DNA of 29,578 nucleotides, taken from positions 1 to 29,578 of IMG/VR virus record IMGVR_UViG_3300028025_000915. One strand, written 5' to 3'. Source of the stretch: a virus. A program made the position numbers and the translations under genes. Of this stretch, positions 12,176 through 19,405 are shown piece by piece; positions within the stretch are counted from its first letter, which is position 1; each line of letters starts with the position of its first letter. The notes under the pieces were generated by a model. That model did not search any database and was not told where the DNA came from. It saw nothing but the letters and a program-made list of their open reading frames with translations.

Positions 12176-12426
12176 AAAACTTACTGTTATTAACCCCATT
12201 GCTATTTGCAGCGTGTACATCGTACACACCACCCAATGTCAGCTTAGAAACCGACAAACAGGCTCATCACATGACTAGGGCGCAGGTTATCCTAGGCATT
12301 AACGAGTGCGAATCAGCAGGTACACGACCAGTTGTTATTACCGCCAAGCGCAGAATCAACGGTGTAACTACCGATGTGCCTGTAGAAGTAACCTGCAACC
12401 CTCGCTATCGTATTTATTCAAACTAA
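12172..12426 (+). CDS. Small phage lipoprotein, 84 aa
   Basis: The N-terminus MKNLLLLTPLLFAAC is a lipoprotein signal with the lipidated Cys at 15 followed by TSYTPP. The mature part has ECESAGTRPVVITAKRRING and VEVTCNPRY, a block I have seen in short lipoproteins of phages. Membrane attachment is expected; with Thr at +2 it should go to the outer membrane in Gram-negative hosts. Its placement in the early operon, away from the lysis genes, argues against an outer spanin and towards superinfection exclusion or surface modification. That function is inference. Confidence 0.8.
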   Translation: MKNLLLLTPLLFAACTSYTPPNVSLETDKQAHHMTRAQVILGINECESAGTRPVVITAKRRINGVTTDVPVEVTCNPRYRIYSN

Positions 12427-12427
12427 T

Positions 12428-12508
12428 ATGAAACACATTTTTTTGGGACTTTTACTAGGGATAGCGTTTACTATTTTTTTTTTCGTGGCTAACTATTTGA
12501 TGGTATGA
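12428..12508 (+). CDS. Single-TM peptide, 26 aa
   Basis: This tiny gene begins two bases after the lipoprotein stop and overlaps the next ATG (ATGA, 12505-12508). The product MKHIFLGLLLGIAFTIFFFV with ANYLMV is one hydrophobic helix. No ribosome site is seen, so translation would depend on coupling. Unknown function. Confidence 0.5.
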   Translation: MKHIFLGLLLGIAFTIFFFVANYLMV

Positions 12509-12942
12509 AATACAAGCAATTTGACCAGCGGCTACATGATGCGTGTGACCCACCTGCTCGTAATGCAGTCGCTGGCTGGCTTAAAACGGTTCACCATGTT
12601 GATGCCTTACCCAACCCTGATAAATATGCTGTAGACCTTGTATTCAGCAAGAATGGGCAGCATATTGGGTATGGGGAAGTAGAAGTACGGGATTGGGGCA
12701 TGGACTTCTGTCCTTACGAAACAATCCACATTGCCCAGCGCAAAGAAAAGCTGTTTACCAACCCCCGTACCACGATGTATGTGGTGACTAGAAACTTGAC
12801 CCATGCTTACTGGATCAGGGCCAGCAAGATCAAGTATTGCCCGTTAGTTGAAGTGCCAAATACCGCAGTTGCCAAGGATGAGTATTTCTACGATGTACCC
12901 ACGCATATGTGGAAATTTGTAGATTTACGGGATGTGTTTTAG
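12505..12942 (+). CDS. Putative PD-(D/E)XK-like nuclease, 145 aa
   Basis: The central segment KYAVDLVFSKNGQHIGYGEV (40-59) followed by EVRDW has D44 and E58/E60 spaced as in the core strand pair of PD-(D/E)XK nucleases (D-x13-ExE). An expected Lys after the second acid is replaced by Glu, so activity is uncertain. The rest has YVVTRNLTHAYWI and a C-terminal beta-rich end. It is the last gene of the rightward group and its stop overlaps the stop of the opposing endolysin gene by four bases. I have seen similar products in phages without function. Confidence 0.6.
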   Translation: MKYKQFDQRLHDACDPPARNAVAGWLKTVHHVDALPNPDKYAVDLVFSKNGQHIGYGEVEVRDWGMDFCPYETIHIAQRKEKLFTNPRTTMYVVTRNLTHAYWIRASKIKYCPLVEVPNTAVAKDEYFYDVPTHMWKFVDLRDVF

Positions 12943-13367
12943 GCGTACGGCCTTGTACCCGTTTTATCAATAATTAGAGCTTGTCTGCGAGGATTGCCCC
13001 CAGCAGTATTAGGCACAGAAATATGTGTCCAACGGTCAAATTCTCGAATAATTTGGTCATATCCTATCCCCGATGCAATCACAGCTTTAACGACTTCATC
13101 GGGGGTCATGCTCGGTACTCGTATATCTGCTGCACAACCAATCCGATGCTGGCTAGTGTCCTTTGATCCTACCGCATCATTTACCTCTTTGCAACGGAAC
13201 GCTGAATTTACCATGATTGGCTTGCCGCCTAGTACCGTTTTGACTTCTTCTAGGAATGCAGCTAGGCGTACAAGGTTAGCCATCTCTGACGCATTAGGCG
13301 TATTGTCAAACTGACGGTGATCTGTATGGGTTAGTTCGTCAAGGGTAAAATGTTCACTTAGCTGCAT
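12939..13367 (-). CDS. M15-family peptidoglycan peptidase (endolysin)
   Basis: This 142-residue protein has the Peptidase_M15_3 pattern: NSAFRCKEVND (54-64), SQHRIGCAADI (H74 and D81 as zinc ligands), and FDRWTHISV (H115 as third ligand, E109 as a candidate catalytic acid). Such proteins cleave peptide stems in the cell wall at the end of infection. There is no signal peptide, so export depends on the holin gene directly upstream, which it overlaps by 14 bases. It is the last leftward gene before the convergent early operon. Confidence 0.92.
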   Translation of the reverse strand: MQLSEHFTLDELTHTDHRQFDNTPNASEMANLVRLAAFLEEVKTVLGGKPIMVNSAFRCKEVNDAVGSKDTSQHRIGCAADIRVPSMTPDEVVKAVIASGIGYDQIIREFDRWTHISVPNTAGGNPRRQALIIDKTGTRPYA

Positions 13368-13767
13368 CTTTTTCTTTCGCTCTCATGTCCATAATCTTTT
13401 CGAGGGTGCGACCACCAAAGTAAAACGACATAATTAGCATACCCCATTGACCTAGCAGTTCTACATAAGCCTTGTTTGTATCTAGGTTAAATGCACTCAT
13501 CATGGCAAATACAAAGTAACCACCAAGAATAAATATAAGGGTCATGGGGCGTATGTTTTTAGAAAGCCAGCTATCGCTATTCATGTCTGCTTGCAGTCTT
13601 GCAGTCAATTCGTGCTGCTCTGCGGCATCGGCATTGATCTTGGCTAGTTCGCCATTTTGTTGCATTTCTAACAGTTTAAGTTTGGCTTGTTCAGCCTGTG
13701 CTGGGTCGGGAAAAACTTTATCTAGTATTTTGCCGCCAATATCAAGTAATGCGCCTAGTGGAAACAT
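13354..13767 (-). CDS. Holin of the 3TM/GTA-release type
   Basis: This 137-residue protein has a charged, coiled-coil N-terminal half with GGKILDKVFPDPAQAEQAKL (11-30), then SDSWLSKNIRPMTLIF (64-79) introducing two clear TM segments (about 73-92 and 102-118) and a basic tail. That arrangement matches the holin family used for gene-transfer-agent and phage release (Holin_3TMs). It would form membrane holes for the M15 enzyme encoded just after it. A third TM is not obvious; residues 3-16 are only mildly hydrophobic. Confidence 0.85.
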   Translation of the reverse strand: MFPLGALLDIGGKILDKVFPDPAQAEQAKLKLLEMQQNGELAKINADAAEQHELTARLQADMNSDSWLSKNIRPMTLIFILGGYFVFAMMSAFNLDTNKAYVELLGQWGMLIMSFYFGGRTLEKIMDMRAKEKDAAK

Positions 13768-14223
13768 TTAAAACGCTCCTAAAATAAACTTTAACCATAA
13801 AGTCACAACAAGCGCAGCAATAAAACAATAGAACTGCACCCTTCGTACCGCTTTCAAATCGTGCTGAAATTCCTCGTTATTCTTGCGTTCCATGTTTTCA
13901 ATGTCTAGCTTGATTTTAAGTAACGCATCCCACTCTTTAGCACCGTACTGCTTTACAAACTTAATCTTTAAATCTGCTTCTTCATCTGATATTTGTTTCT
14001 TACGCTTCCATTCTTCTAAAGCCTTGAGTAACGCCCGTTCCTTTTTAAATTCTGCTTCCCGTCTTGCCCGTATTCGGTCTTGTGCTTGCTGCTGCGCTAC
14101 ATCAACTGCATCTTTCTGTATGTTTTCAATCTGCTTACTTACAGACTTACCAGCTTCACGGGCAGAATCTAAACCGCTACTTAGTCCTTTTGCACCTTCA
14201 GACAAACCGAGCAAATCTGACAC
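13768..14223 (-). CDS. Coiled-coil protein with C-terminal TM, lysis cassette
   Basis: The 151 residues contain a long basic coiled coil (about 30-125, KxxQIENIQKDAVDVAQQQ type heptads and EAEFKKERALLKALEEW) and one TM helix at the C-terminus (YCFIAALVVTLWLKFILG, 132-149). It stands between the 69-aa membrane protein and the holin, without gaps. A spanin-like or holin-modulating role is suggested by location. The topology, with TM at the C-terminus, is reversed from a classic inner-membrane spanin. Confidence 0.68.
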   Translation of the reverse strand: MSDLLGLSEGAKGLSSGLDSAREAGKSVSKQIENIQKDAVDVAQQQAQDRIRARREAEFKKERALLKALEEWKRKKQISDEEADLKIKFVKQYGAKEWDALLKIKLDIENMERKNNEEFQHDLKAVRRVQFYCFIAALVVTLWLKFILGAF

Positions 14224-14224
14224 A

Positions 14225-14434
14225 TTATTTGCCTGTCAGCCAATGTGCAATAAACCCCACAACAGAACTAATAGCCGATACGACCATCATTCCAACCCAA
14301 AAACCGCCCCTGCTTTTATTGGCTAAAGCAAGCAATTCTTCCATGCCTTCTTCTAGCTTGTCTACTTTAGCGGTCAGTTGGTCGACCTTTTCCCAAAGTT
14401 GGCCGTATTTAACAGGGTCGATTTCAAAAGACAT
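14225..14434 (-). CDS. Small coiled-coil membrane protein, 69 aa
   Basis: The 69 residues comprise a coiled coil (LWEKVDQLTAKVDKLEEGME, 13-32) and a C-terminal hydrophobic segment (GFWVGMMVVSAISSVVGFIA, 44-63). This design is common in phage lysis cassettes, usually annotated as holin or hemolysin XhlA-like. It starts at the one-base TAATG overlap with the previous 50-aa gene and precedes the 151-aa coiled-coil gene. XhlA-like second holin is the best guess. Confidence 0.7.
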   Translation of the reverse strand: MSFEIDPVKYGQLWEKVDQLTAKVDKLEEGMEELLALANKSRGGFWVGMMVVSAISSVVGFIAHWLTGK

Positions 14435-14586
14435 TATGCAAGCTGTTCGTCAGTTGGTTTGGGCAAAGAATGTTCCCATTTAGCGATGTAATCTCCACGA
14501 CCATCAGAATCGTTTTGAAGAATAATTACAGTTAAAAAGTCTTGTTGTGTAAGGCTAGGGTATAAAACCATGATTTTTTCGTACAT
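14434..14586 (-). CDS. Tail-fibre accessory protein C, 50 aa
   Basis: This 50-residue protein reads MYEKIMVLYPSLTQQDFLTV, then NDSDGRGDYIAKWEHSLPKP and ends TDEQLA. It is a close paralogue of the product at 16299-16457 (shared LYPSLTQQDFLTVI, LQNDSDG, GDYI, KPTDE, LA). It follows a C1q-like fibre gene with a one-base TAATG overlap. Short proteins of this type behind fibre genes are likely tail-fibre chaperones or tail-tip components. Confidence 0.75.
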   Translation of the reverse strand: MYEKIMVLYPSLTQQDFLTVIILQNDSDGRGDYIAKWEHSLPKPTDEQLA

Positions 14587-15113
14587 TATGCAGCCCTCAC
14601 CATTGAACCGTTAATCCAAGTGTCCCAAGTGCTATTTACAGATGTAGTTATAGTTCCAGTCGCATTTAGAAAAACATAAATTTCAAAATAATCTGTTGTT
14701 CCATTTGCATAAACTAAACAAGAAACTAAACCTCTTGAATTAGCAGTTCCTGTTGCTGGATATAAGTCTGTACCGCCTTTAAAAATAACGCCATTTTTAT
14801 ATATAAATATTATCTGTCTAGTTACTGTTGTTGCACCTATGTTTACTGCGGCATTTAATTGATAATAACCAGCAACAGTTGGGGTAAAAGTTGAAGATGC
14901 AAAATTGTTATTTGTATCAAATTCTTCAGTTGTAAAAGTAATTTTTGTAAAAGTTGAACCTGTTATGGTTTGTGCAGAACTAGCATAAGCACTAAACGCT
15001 GGGCCAGTACCAGCGACACCAGTAGCTAATTCAGGCTGGGTAATAGTGGCATCAGGTAATCCACCAGCTACTAAACCTGTAATTGAACCGTTACCGTTAA
15101 TTGTCATTGGCAT
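14586..15113 (-). CDS. C1q-like tail fibre/tip protein 3
   Basis: This 175-residue protein begins with a short adaptor (MPMTINGNGSITGL), then PAFSAYASSAQTITG at 38-52 and a C-terminal jelly-roll: TTEEFDTNNNF and TFTPTVAGYYQLNAAV are the hallmark strands of C1q/TNF-like domains. In virions such trimeric heads bind ligands at the end of fibres. It shares this domain with the product at 16457-17002. No repeats or enzyme motifs are seen. A host-surface binding role is an inference from fold and location. Confidence 0.82.
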   Translation of the reverse strand: MPMTINGNGSITGLVAGGLPDATITQPELATGVAGTGPAFSAYASSAQTITGSTFTKITFTTEEFDTNNNFASSTFTPTVAGYYQLNAAVNIGATTVTRQIIFIYKNGVIFKGGTDLYPATGTANSRGLVSCLVYANGTTDYFEIYVFLNATGTITTSVNSTWDTWINGSMVRAA

Positions 15114-15265
15114 TATGTATTCTCCGCTGGTAATGGTGTGTTGCCTTCTTCAAGCCATTTTAGGTAGGCTTGGTAGTCTGTGTTGGCTGGGTCGAATGGA
15201 ATTGATAAAATTGAACCATCACTATTAAATTTTAAGACACTATTTTTTTCTTGTAATTTATACAT
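15113..15265 (-). CDS. Tail-fibre accessory protein B, 50 aa
   Basis: The 50 residues (MYKLQEKNSVLKFNSDGSIL, then IPFDPANTDYQAYLKWLEEG) match a familiar short phage protein with the SIPFDPANTDYQAYLKWL motif found behind tail-fibre genes. It differs in sequence from accessory proteins A and C but occupies the equivalent position, after a fibre gene, and overlaps the next ATG by one base. Likely fibre assembly or tail-tip accessory. Confidence 0.75.
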   Translation of the reverse strand: MYKLQEKNSVLKFNSDGSILSIPFDPANTDYQAYLKWLEEGNTPLPAENT

Positions 15266-15267
15266 TT

Positions 15268-16302
15268 TTATAACTCCACAGAAAATGCAGTTTCACCGCC
15301 AAAAAATCCAGGGTAGTTTTGAACTGGAGTCGTTCCAAATGTTCCAGTAACACTAATTACACCGCCTGCGCTTGCAAGTTTAGAACCGTCAGCAACCGCA
15401 GATGTAATAGAACCTAACGTGGCATATGGAACACTTTCCCAATATGGAGTAGTTGTTGCTATTGACATTGTTGGAGTTGCTCGCATTGTTACAGGAAAAA
15501 ATACATTAGTTCCTATTCGTGCAGATGAAATACCTTGCATTAAAAAACCTTGGCTTGGTTTCCAAAAATATCTTTGGCAAAGTTGCAATTCTGTTGTGTA
15601 CTGTCTGTATTCAAATGAAGTAGCTTGTGTGCCTTTTTCGAGTTGCACATTTGTGATGTAAAGAAAATCACCAGCCGTAGTATCGGTTACATCTGACCAA
15701 ATAAATACAATAATGTTTGATGTTGATGCTGTATCCACATTGGCAGTTACGCTGTAAGTGGCAAAACTGGTTGTAACATTTAGATTAGCTGGGGAATTTT
15801 CATAGGTTGCATTAGCAATTAAAGTAGGGTTAGTACCTTCTGCTCCCCACGCTGAAATAATGTCTGAAGTAACGGTATCAGCCGTTCCTGACCACGCTAC
15901 GATTGCACATTTAACATTATCTAATTTAGCGGTTGATGACACTTTTGCTTGAAAGGATAAAGTAACTTGACCGCCAATAGCATCAAAACAGTTGGCATTT
16001 TCAATAATTTGAGCAATGCCAAACTTTTTATTAGTAGTTTCTACATCTAATCCAATAGAGAATTTAGCTCCTGTTGGAACAGTTGTGGTTTGTGTAACAT
16101 CAATGGCATCGTTGCCATCCGACAGAATATAGAACCTATCTAAAACATACGCATCGTTATTGTTTGCGCCTGAAGTAAAACTTGTACCTCGTTGTGCTAT
16201 GTCCATCCCGCCATTAATGATGCGATTCCGCATGACTGAACTAATGGGTGCTAGAACTCCACCGCTTGCATCGTTTATTCGGTTTACTTGTAACTGGCTC
16301 AT
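15268..16302 (-). CDS. Tail fibre with carbohydrate-binding-like domain
   Basis: The 344-residue protein has the motif NRIINGGMDIAQRGTSF (26-42) and YVLDRFYIL shortly after, a signature that opens jelly-roll, carbohydrate-binding-like domains in phage fibre proteins. QLEKGTQATSFEYR near 226-239 closes the jelly-roll, and a short C-terminal beta domain follows (FFPVTMRATPTMSI onwards). Probably a receptor-binding fibre recognising surface glycans. Start ATG overlaps accessory protein A stop (ATGA, 16299-16302). It lies between two C1q-like genes, so this cluster likely offers different binding heads. Confidence 0.82.
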   Translation of the reverse strand: MSQLQVNRINDASGGVLAPISSVMRNRIINGGMDIAQRGTSFTSGANNNDAYVLDRFYILSDGNDAIDVTQTTTVPTGAKFSIGLDVETTNKKFGIAQIIENANCFDAIGGQVTLSFQAKVSSTAKLDNVKCAIVAWSGTADTVTSDIISAWGAEGTNPTLIANATYENSPANLNVTTSFATYSVTANVDTASTSNIIVFIWSDVTDTTAGDFLYITNVQLEKGTQATSFEYRQYTTELQLCQRYFWKPSQGFLMQGISSARIGTNVFFPVTMRATPTMSIATTTPYWESVPYATLGSITSAVADGSKLASAGGVISVTGTFGTTPVQNYPGFFGGETAFSVEL

Positions 16303-16457
16303 GCTAATTCCTCGTCAGTTGGTTTAGCTAATGTTGGATGATTCCACGCTTTGATGTAATCGCCTTTGCCGTCTGAATCGTTTTGTAGTGTGATAACAGT
16401 TAGGAAATCCTGTTGTGTAAGGCTAGGATATAGAGCCATAATTTTGTCGTATAGCAT
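16299..16457 (-). CDS. Tail-fibre accessory protein A, 52 aa
   Basis: This 52-residue protein starts MLYDKIMALYPSLTQQDFLT and is about 70 percent identical by eye to accessory protein C (14434-14586). It follows the first C1q-like gene with TAATG overlap and precedes the second fibre gene with ATGA overlap, so it is translationally coupled on both sides. It may chaperone the adjacent fibre. Confidence 0.75.
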   Translation of the reverse strand: MLYDKIMALYPSLTQQDFLTVITLQNDSDGKGDYIKAWNHPTLAKPTDEELA

Positions 16458-17002
16458 TATGCAGTCCTCACTAAGAAGCCTTGGAAATACGATATTTTTT
16501 CACCATCAACACTGAATGTTCTTGGTGTTGTAGCAGTTGATATTAGACCATAAAGCTCAACATAGTCGGTAGAGCCATTAAGATATACAAGTGCTGTTAC
16601 AGAAATTGATGGATTATTGGTTAATGCACCAATCTGACTCCCTCGCTTAAACTCCGACCCATTTTTATAAATCGTGGCAATTGCCTGTCCTGTTATTCCT
16701 GCACTAAAACCTACGCACCCATTTATTTGGTAATATCCAGCAACAGTTGGTGTAAACCTATAGTTTGTTACGCTATCATAACAAGATGCGGTATCAAATT
16801 CTTCTGTGCTTGCTTGAACTTTTGTAAAAGTATCATTGCTTATGCTTTGGTTTGCTGGTAGGTAAGCACTAAACGCTGGTTGATTACCGCTAACCATTAC
16901 AGTACCAGTAGCGGCAGGTAAAGTCTGCGTAAAGTTACTAGCCGTTGTTGGCTCTTGGATGGTGATTTGTCCACCACCGCTGGATTGTAAGACTAGGCTC
17001 AT
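16457..17002 (-). CDS. C1q-like tail fibre/tip protein 1
   Basis: This protein of 181 residues opens MSLVLQSSGGGQITIQEPTT, a typical short fibre N-terminus, and has PAFSAYLPANQSISNDTF and STEEFDTASCY, then RFTPTVAGYYQINGCV, the C1q/TNF jelly-roll strands. It is a diverged paralogue of the product at 14586-15113: both share PAFSAY, TEEFDT, FTPTVAGYYQ and the later IYKNG. Binding to a host surface ligand is likely; the ligand cannot be read. ATG follows a 42-base gap after the adaptor fibre gene, which carries no clear terminator. Confidence 0.82.
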   Translation of the reverse strand: MSLVLQSSGGGQITIQEPTTASNFTQTLPAATGTVMVSGNQPAFSAYLPANQSISNDTFTKVQASTEEFDTASCYDSVTNYRFTPTVAGYYQINGCVGFSAGITGQAIATIYKNGSEFKRGSQIGALTNNPSISVTALVYLNGSTDYVELYGLISTATTPRTFSVDGEKISYFQGFLVRTA

Positions 17003-17044
17003 TTATGACTCCCTAAGTATTTGTTTATTTTAGTGGTAATCATG

Positions 17045-17545
17045 TTACAAGACAACCCAACGCTGGTTGCTAGGTATCGTAACTACAGCACCGCTATTAA
17101 TGGTTATTGGCCCTACTGATTCAGCGTTTTTACCAGCAGAAAGTGTATAGCTAGTCGTTACAATTGCGCTGTTTTCTACGAATACCGTGTCACCACCGCC
17201 ACCTGTAGCACCGCCACCTACTTGTGACCATGAACTACCTGAATAGCCTTCAAATTGAGCAAAAGAAGTGTTATAGCGAATCATTCCAGCGGAAGGTGCT
17301 GCGCTTCGTTGCGCTGTAGTACCTACTGGAAGGGTTACTTGACCTGTTCCACCAAATTGCAAGGTGTCATTAATACCAATTAAAGCACCAGTAATCGGTG
17401 TCTGACCGTCTGCGGCTACAGAATCAGTAAGAGTGGCAGCAATATCAGCAAGGGTTGAATTAGCCCATGATGAACTAATTGTAGTTTGGGTTACTACTGG
17501 ATTACCTGCTGGGAGCGAATAAACTCCCGATCCGTTTCTACTCAT
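17045..17545 (-). CDS. Tail fibre adaptor protein, 166 aa
   Basis: The N-terminus MSRNGSGVYSLPAGNPVVTQ and SWANSTLADIAATLTDSVAA (26-45) is a well-known virion-attachment opening of podophage-type tail fibres. It is followed by GTTAQRSAAPSAGMIRYNTS (75-94) and FEGYSGSSWSQVGGG, the short motif for fibre-intermediate repeats. The C-terminus is a small beta domain. At 166 residues it is short for a fibre, so it likely acts as the adaptor that carries separately encoded heads. It overlaps the ejection-type gene upstream by four bases (17542-17545). Confidence 0.83.
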   Translation of the reverse strand: MSRNGSGVYSLPAGNPVVTQTTISSSWANSTLADIAATLTDSVAADGQTPITGALIGINDTLQFGGTGQVTLPVGTTAQRSAAPSAGMIRYNTSFAQFEGYSGSSWSQVGGGATGGGGDTVFVENSAIVTTSYTLSAGKNAESVGPITINSGAVVTIPSNQRWVVL

Positions 17546-19404
17546 GGCTTATTTCCTTTTCTTAACTCATCTGCCATTTTATTTGGCGAATAATTAATAG
17601 ATTCTTCAATCTTCTTTTTTAAAGCCTTTTGCTGGGCTTTTTCAAAGCTGTATTTTGTAATTGATCCAATAACAGGTATTTTACCAATAGGGCTTGCAGA
17701 AATGTTATCCAATGCTTGAATTAATGCGCTAGATGTATTGGAATAGTTTGCTGCACCTTTAAGTGGGGCATTGACCATAATGGTTACTTCCATTAAATCC
17801 CGTATTTCTTGTGCGCCTTTTTTGCCAAACAAGTAATCTAGCTTGCCATCTTGGTCTAATTCCCTTACGGCAGACTTGAATTTAGCAGGGGAAACTACAG
17901 GATTACCAAAAGAATCCACATCAATAGACTGCGTAACCTTGTCTTTTAAGAACTCAATGGTTTGACCTTGTAATTCTTTAAACGCTTGCTGACCTTGTGG
18001 GCCACCTTTTTTAAGGGCTAAACCTAAGTTTTTAATATCATCTAATGATCCATTAACTACAGACTTTTGAAATACATCCTCAAAAGCGACTAAACGGTCA
18101 TCAGAATTGGGTTTTGTGCGTAATAAACGATCTACTGCGCCAATGTTTTCAAAGCGTTTTGAGAAGTCTTGACGCAATCTACGGGCATTTTGGTACATCT
18201 CACCGCCTTGCCCTTCAGTAATCGTATTGATAATGTCTTTCATCTCTCTGCCATAAACTGCGGCTGGAGTGTTAGGCTCAAAGTTCTTATTAATAACTTG
18301 GTAAATATCTTCAAGTGAATTAATAGATACCGTACCTGTGTTTTTTGGGTCGTTTTTAGCTATTTGCTCATTAACAACATCAAGAATTGGGGCAAGTTTT
18401 GACCGTACCGTAGGTGTTTGGTCGTTAATGTAAGCCGTTAATGGTGCATATTGAACTGGGGCTTCTGTTTCGCCTTGTTCTCTAGCTGCTGTGTAAGCCT
18501 TATTAATATTTGCCCTTGCTTCGTTTGCTTGGCGTGTCAATTCATCAGTAACAATCTTGCCAGTAGCCCGTAATCCAAAAGTTTCTTTGCCAGTAGCGTC
18601 TACATAAGCATCAAAGTTCTGCAAAATAGCATCATTACGCTTGGCTTGGGCTTCAATTAACGGTTTGCCAAGTTCAGGCGAAATCTTAGGTGTTTCAATC
18701 TCAAACTGTTGCTGGGCTAAATCACGCTCTAATTGACCTTTACTTGGTGTTACAGGTACACGCAAGTTCTGTGCCGTTTGCATACGAGTAACGGCTTCAG
18801 GTGTTTGTGCTGCGCCAACGCCAGCCATTGTGGGTTGTGGCTCTCTGCGTAAGGCTTGTGCCATTCTGTTTGTTGCTTGTGGAATAGCTTGCGTTACAGG
18901 TTGTACTGCGGCTTGTGCCTGTTGCGTACCTGCACCAGCCATACGAGCATAACTTGGCAACATACCTACATTAGGAATAATGGGGGGCAATTTACTGGCT
19001 TCAAACGCACTACCAATGCCTTGCAATATATCTTGGCTTACAGGGCTAGTAGGCTGATAGGTAAACCGCTGTGCTAATTCAGGTCGATCAAGACGCTTAT
19101 CTGTGCCTTGTTGGATGTTTTCTATAGCACCTGCACCAATACCAATAAACGGTGCGGCAGCTCCCGTAATCATGGTTGCTGGCACTTCGTATAAAGCCTT
19201 TACTCGATCCATCATAGAACGAGGCGGCTCTTGGACTACAGGTGGATTAGGTACTGAACCAGCTACCGTAGGCACATCGCTAGTAATGATGTTGCCCCGT
19301 GTATCAGGCGTTTTAAATGCGCTATAACGAGCCAATAGGTCGGCTTGGGTTATGTTGTCGGGTACATTCTTAACAAGCGTACCATCAGGCATCCGTACAT
19401 CCAT
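17542..19404 (-). CDS. Putative DNA-ejection/internal virion protein, 620 aa
   Basis: The preferred start is at 19404 (MDVRMPDGTLVKNVPDNITQ, 620 residues), with AGGAAGA seven bases upstream and one base after the previous stop; a longer frame to 19437 lacks this support. The protein has an N-terminal phage motif, MPDGTLVKNVPDNITQADLL, then a hydrophobic Gly/Ala-rich segment (about 80-100: PATMITGAAAPFIGIGAGAI) that could insert in membrane, and a long helical region rich in Gln, Ala and Lys. This type is typical of podophage ejection proteins, which leave the capsid with DNA and form a channel through the envelope. No lysozyme or transglycosylase motif is apparent. Confidence 0.75.
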   Translation of the reverse strand: MDVRMPDGTLVKNVPDNITQADLLARYSAFKTPDTRGNIITSDVPTVAGSVPNPPVVQEPPRSMMDRVKALYEVPATMITGAAAPFIGIGAGAIENIQQGTDKRLDRPELAQRFTYQPTSPVSQDILQGIGSAFEASKLPPIIPNVGMLPSYARMAGAGTQQAQAAVQPVTQAIPQATNRMAQALRREPQPTMAGVGAAQTPEAVTRMQTAQNLRVPVTPSKGQLERDLAQQQFEIETPKISPELGKPLIEAQAKRNDAILQNFDAYVDATGKETFGLRATGKIVTDELTRQANEARANINKAYTAAREQGETEAPVQYAPLTAYINDQTPTVRSKLAPILDVVNEQIAKNDPKNTGTVSINSLEDIYQVINKNFEPNTPAAVYGREMKDIINTITEGQGGEMYQNARRLRQDFSKRFENIGAVDRLLRTKPNSDDRLVAFEDVFQKSVVNGSLDDIKNLGLALKKGGPQGQQAFKELQGQTIEFLKDKVTQSIDVDSFGNPVVSPAKFKSAVRELDQDGKLDYLFGKKGAQEIRDLMEVTIMVNAPLKGAANYSNTSSALIQALDNISASPIGKIPVIGSITKYSFEKAQQKALKKKIEESINYSPNKMADELRKGNKP

Positions 19405-19405
19405 A

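Noticed and set aside
12172-12426. Outer-membrane spanin (Rz1-like)
   Set aside because: The lipoprotein is not Pro-rich, is longer than typical Rz1, has a distinctive C-terminal block, and lies in the operator-controlled early group far from an Rz-like gene.
13883-14483. Two overlapping rightward frames of about 140 codons
   Set aside because: Both are antisense to the lysis coiled-coil genes. They have unnatural Ser/Cys-rich composition and arise from the low stop frequency opposite Lys/Glu-rich coding.
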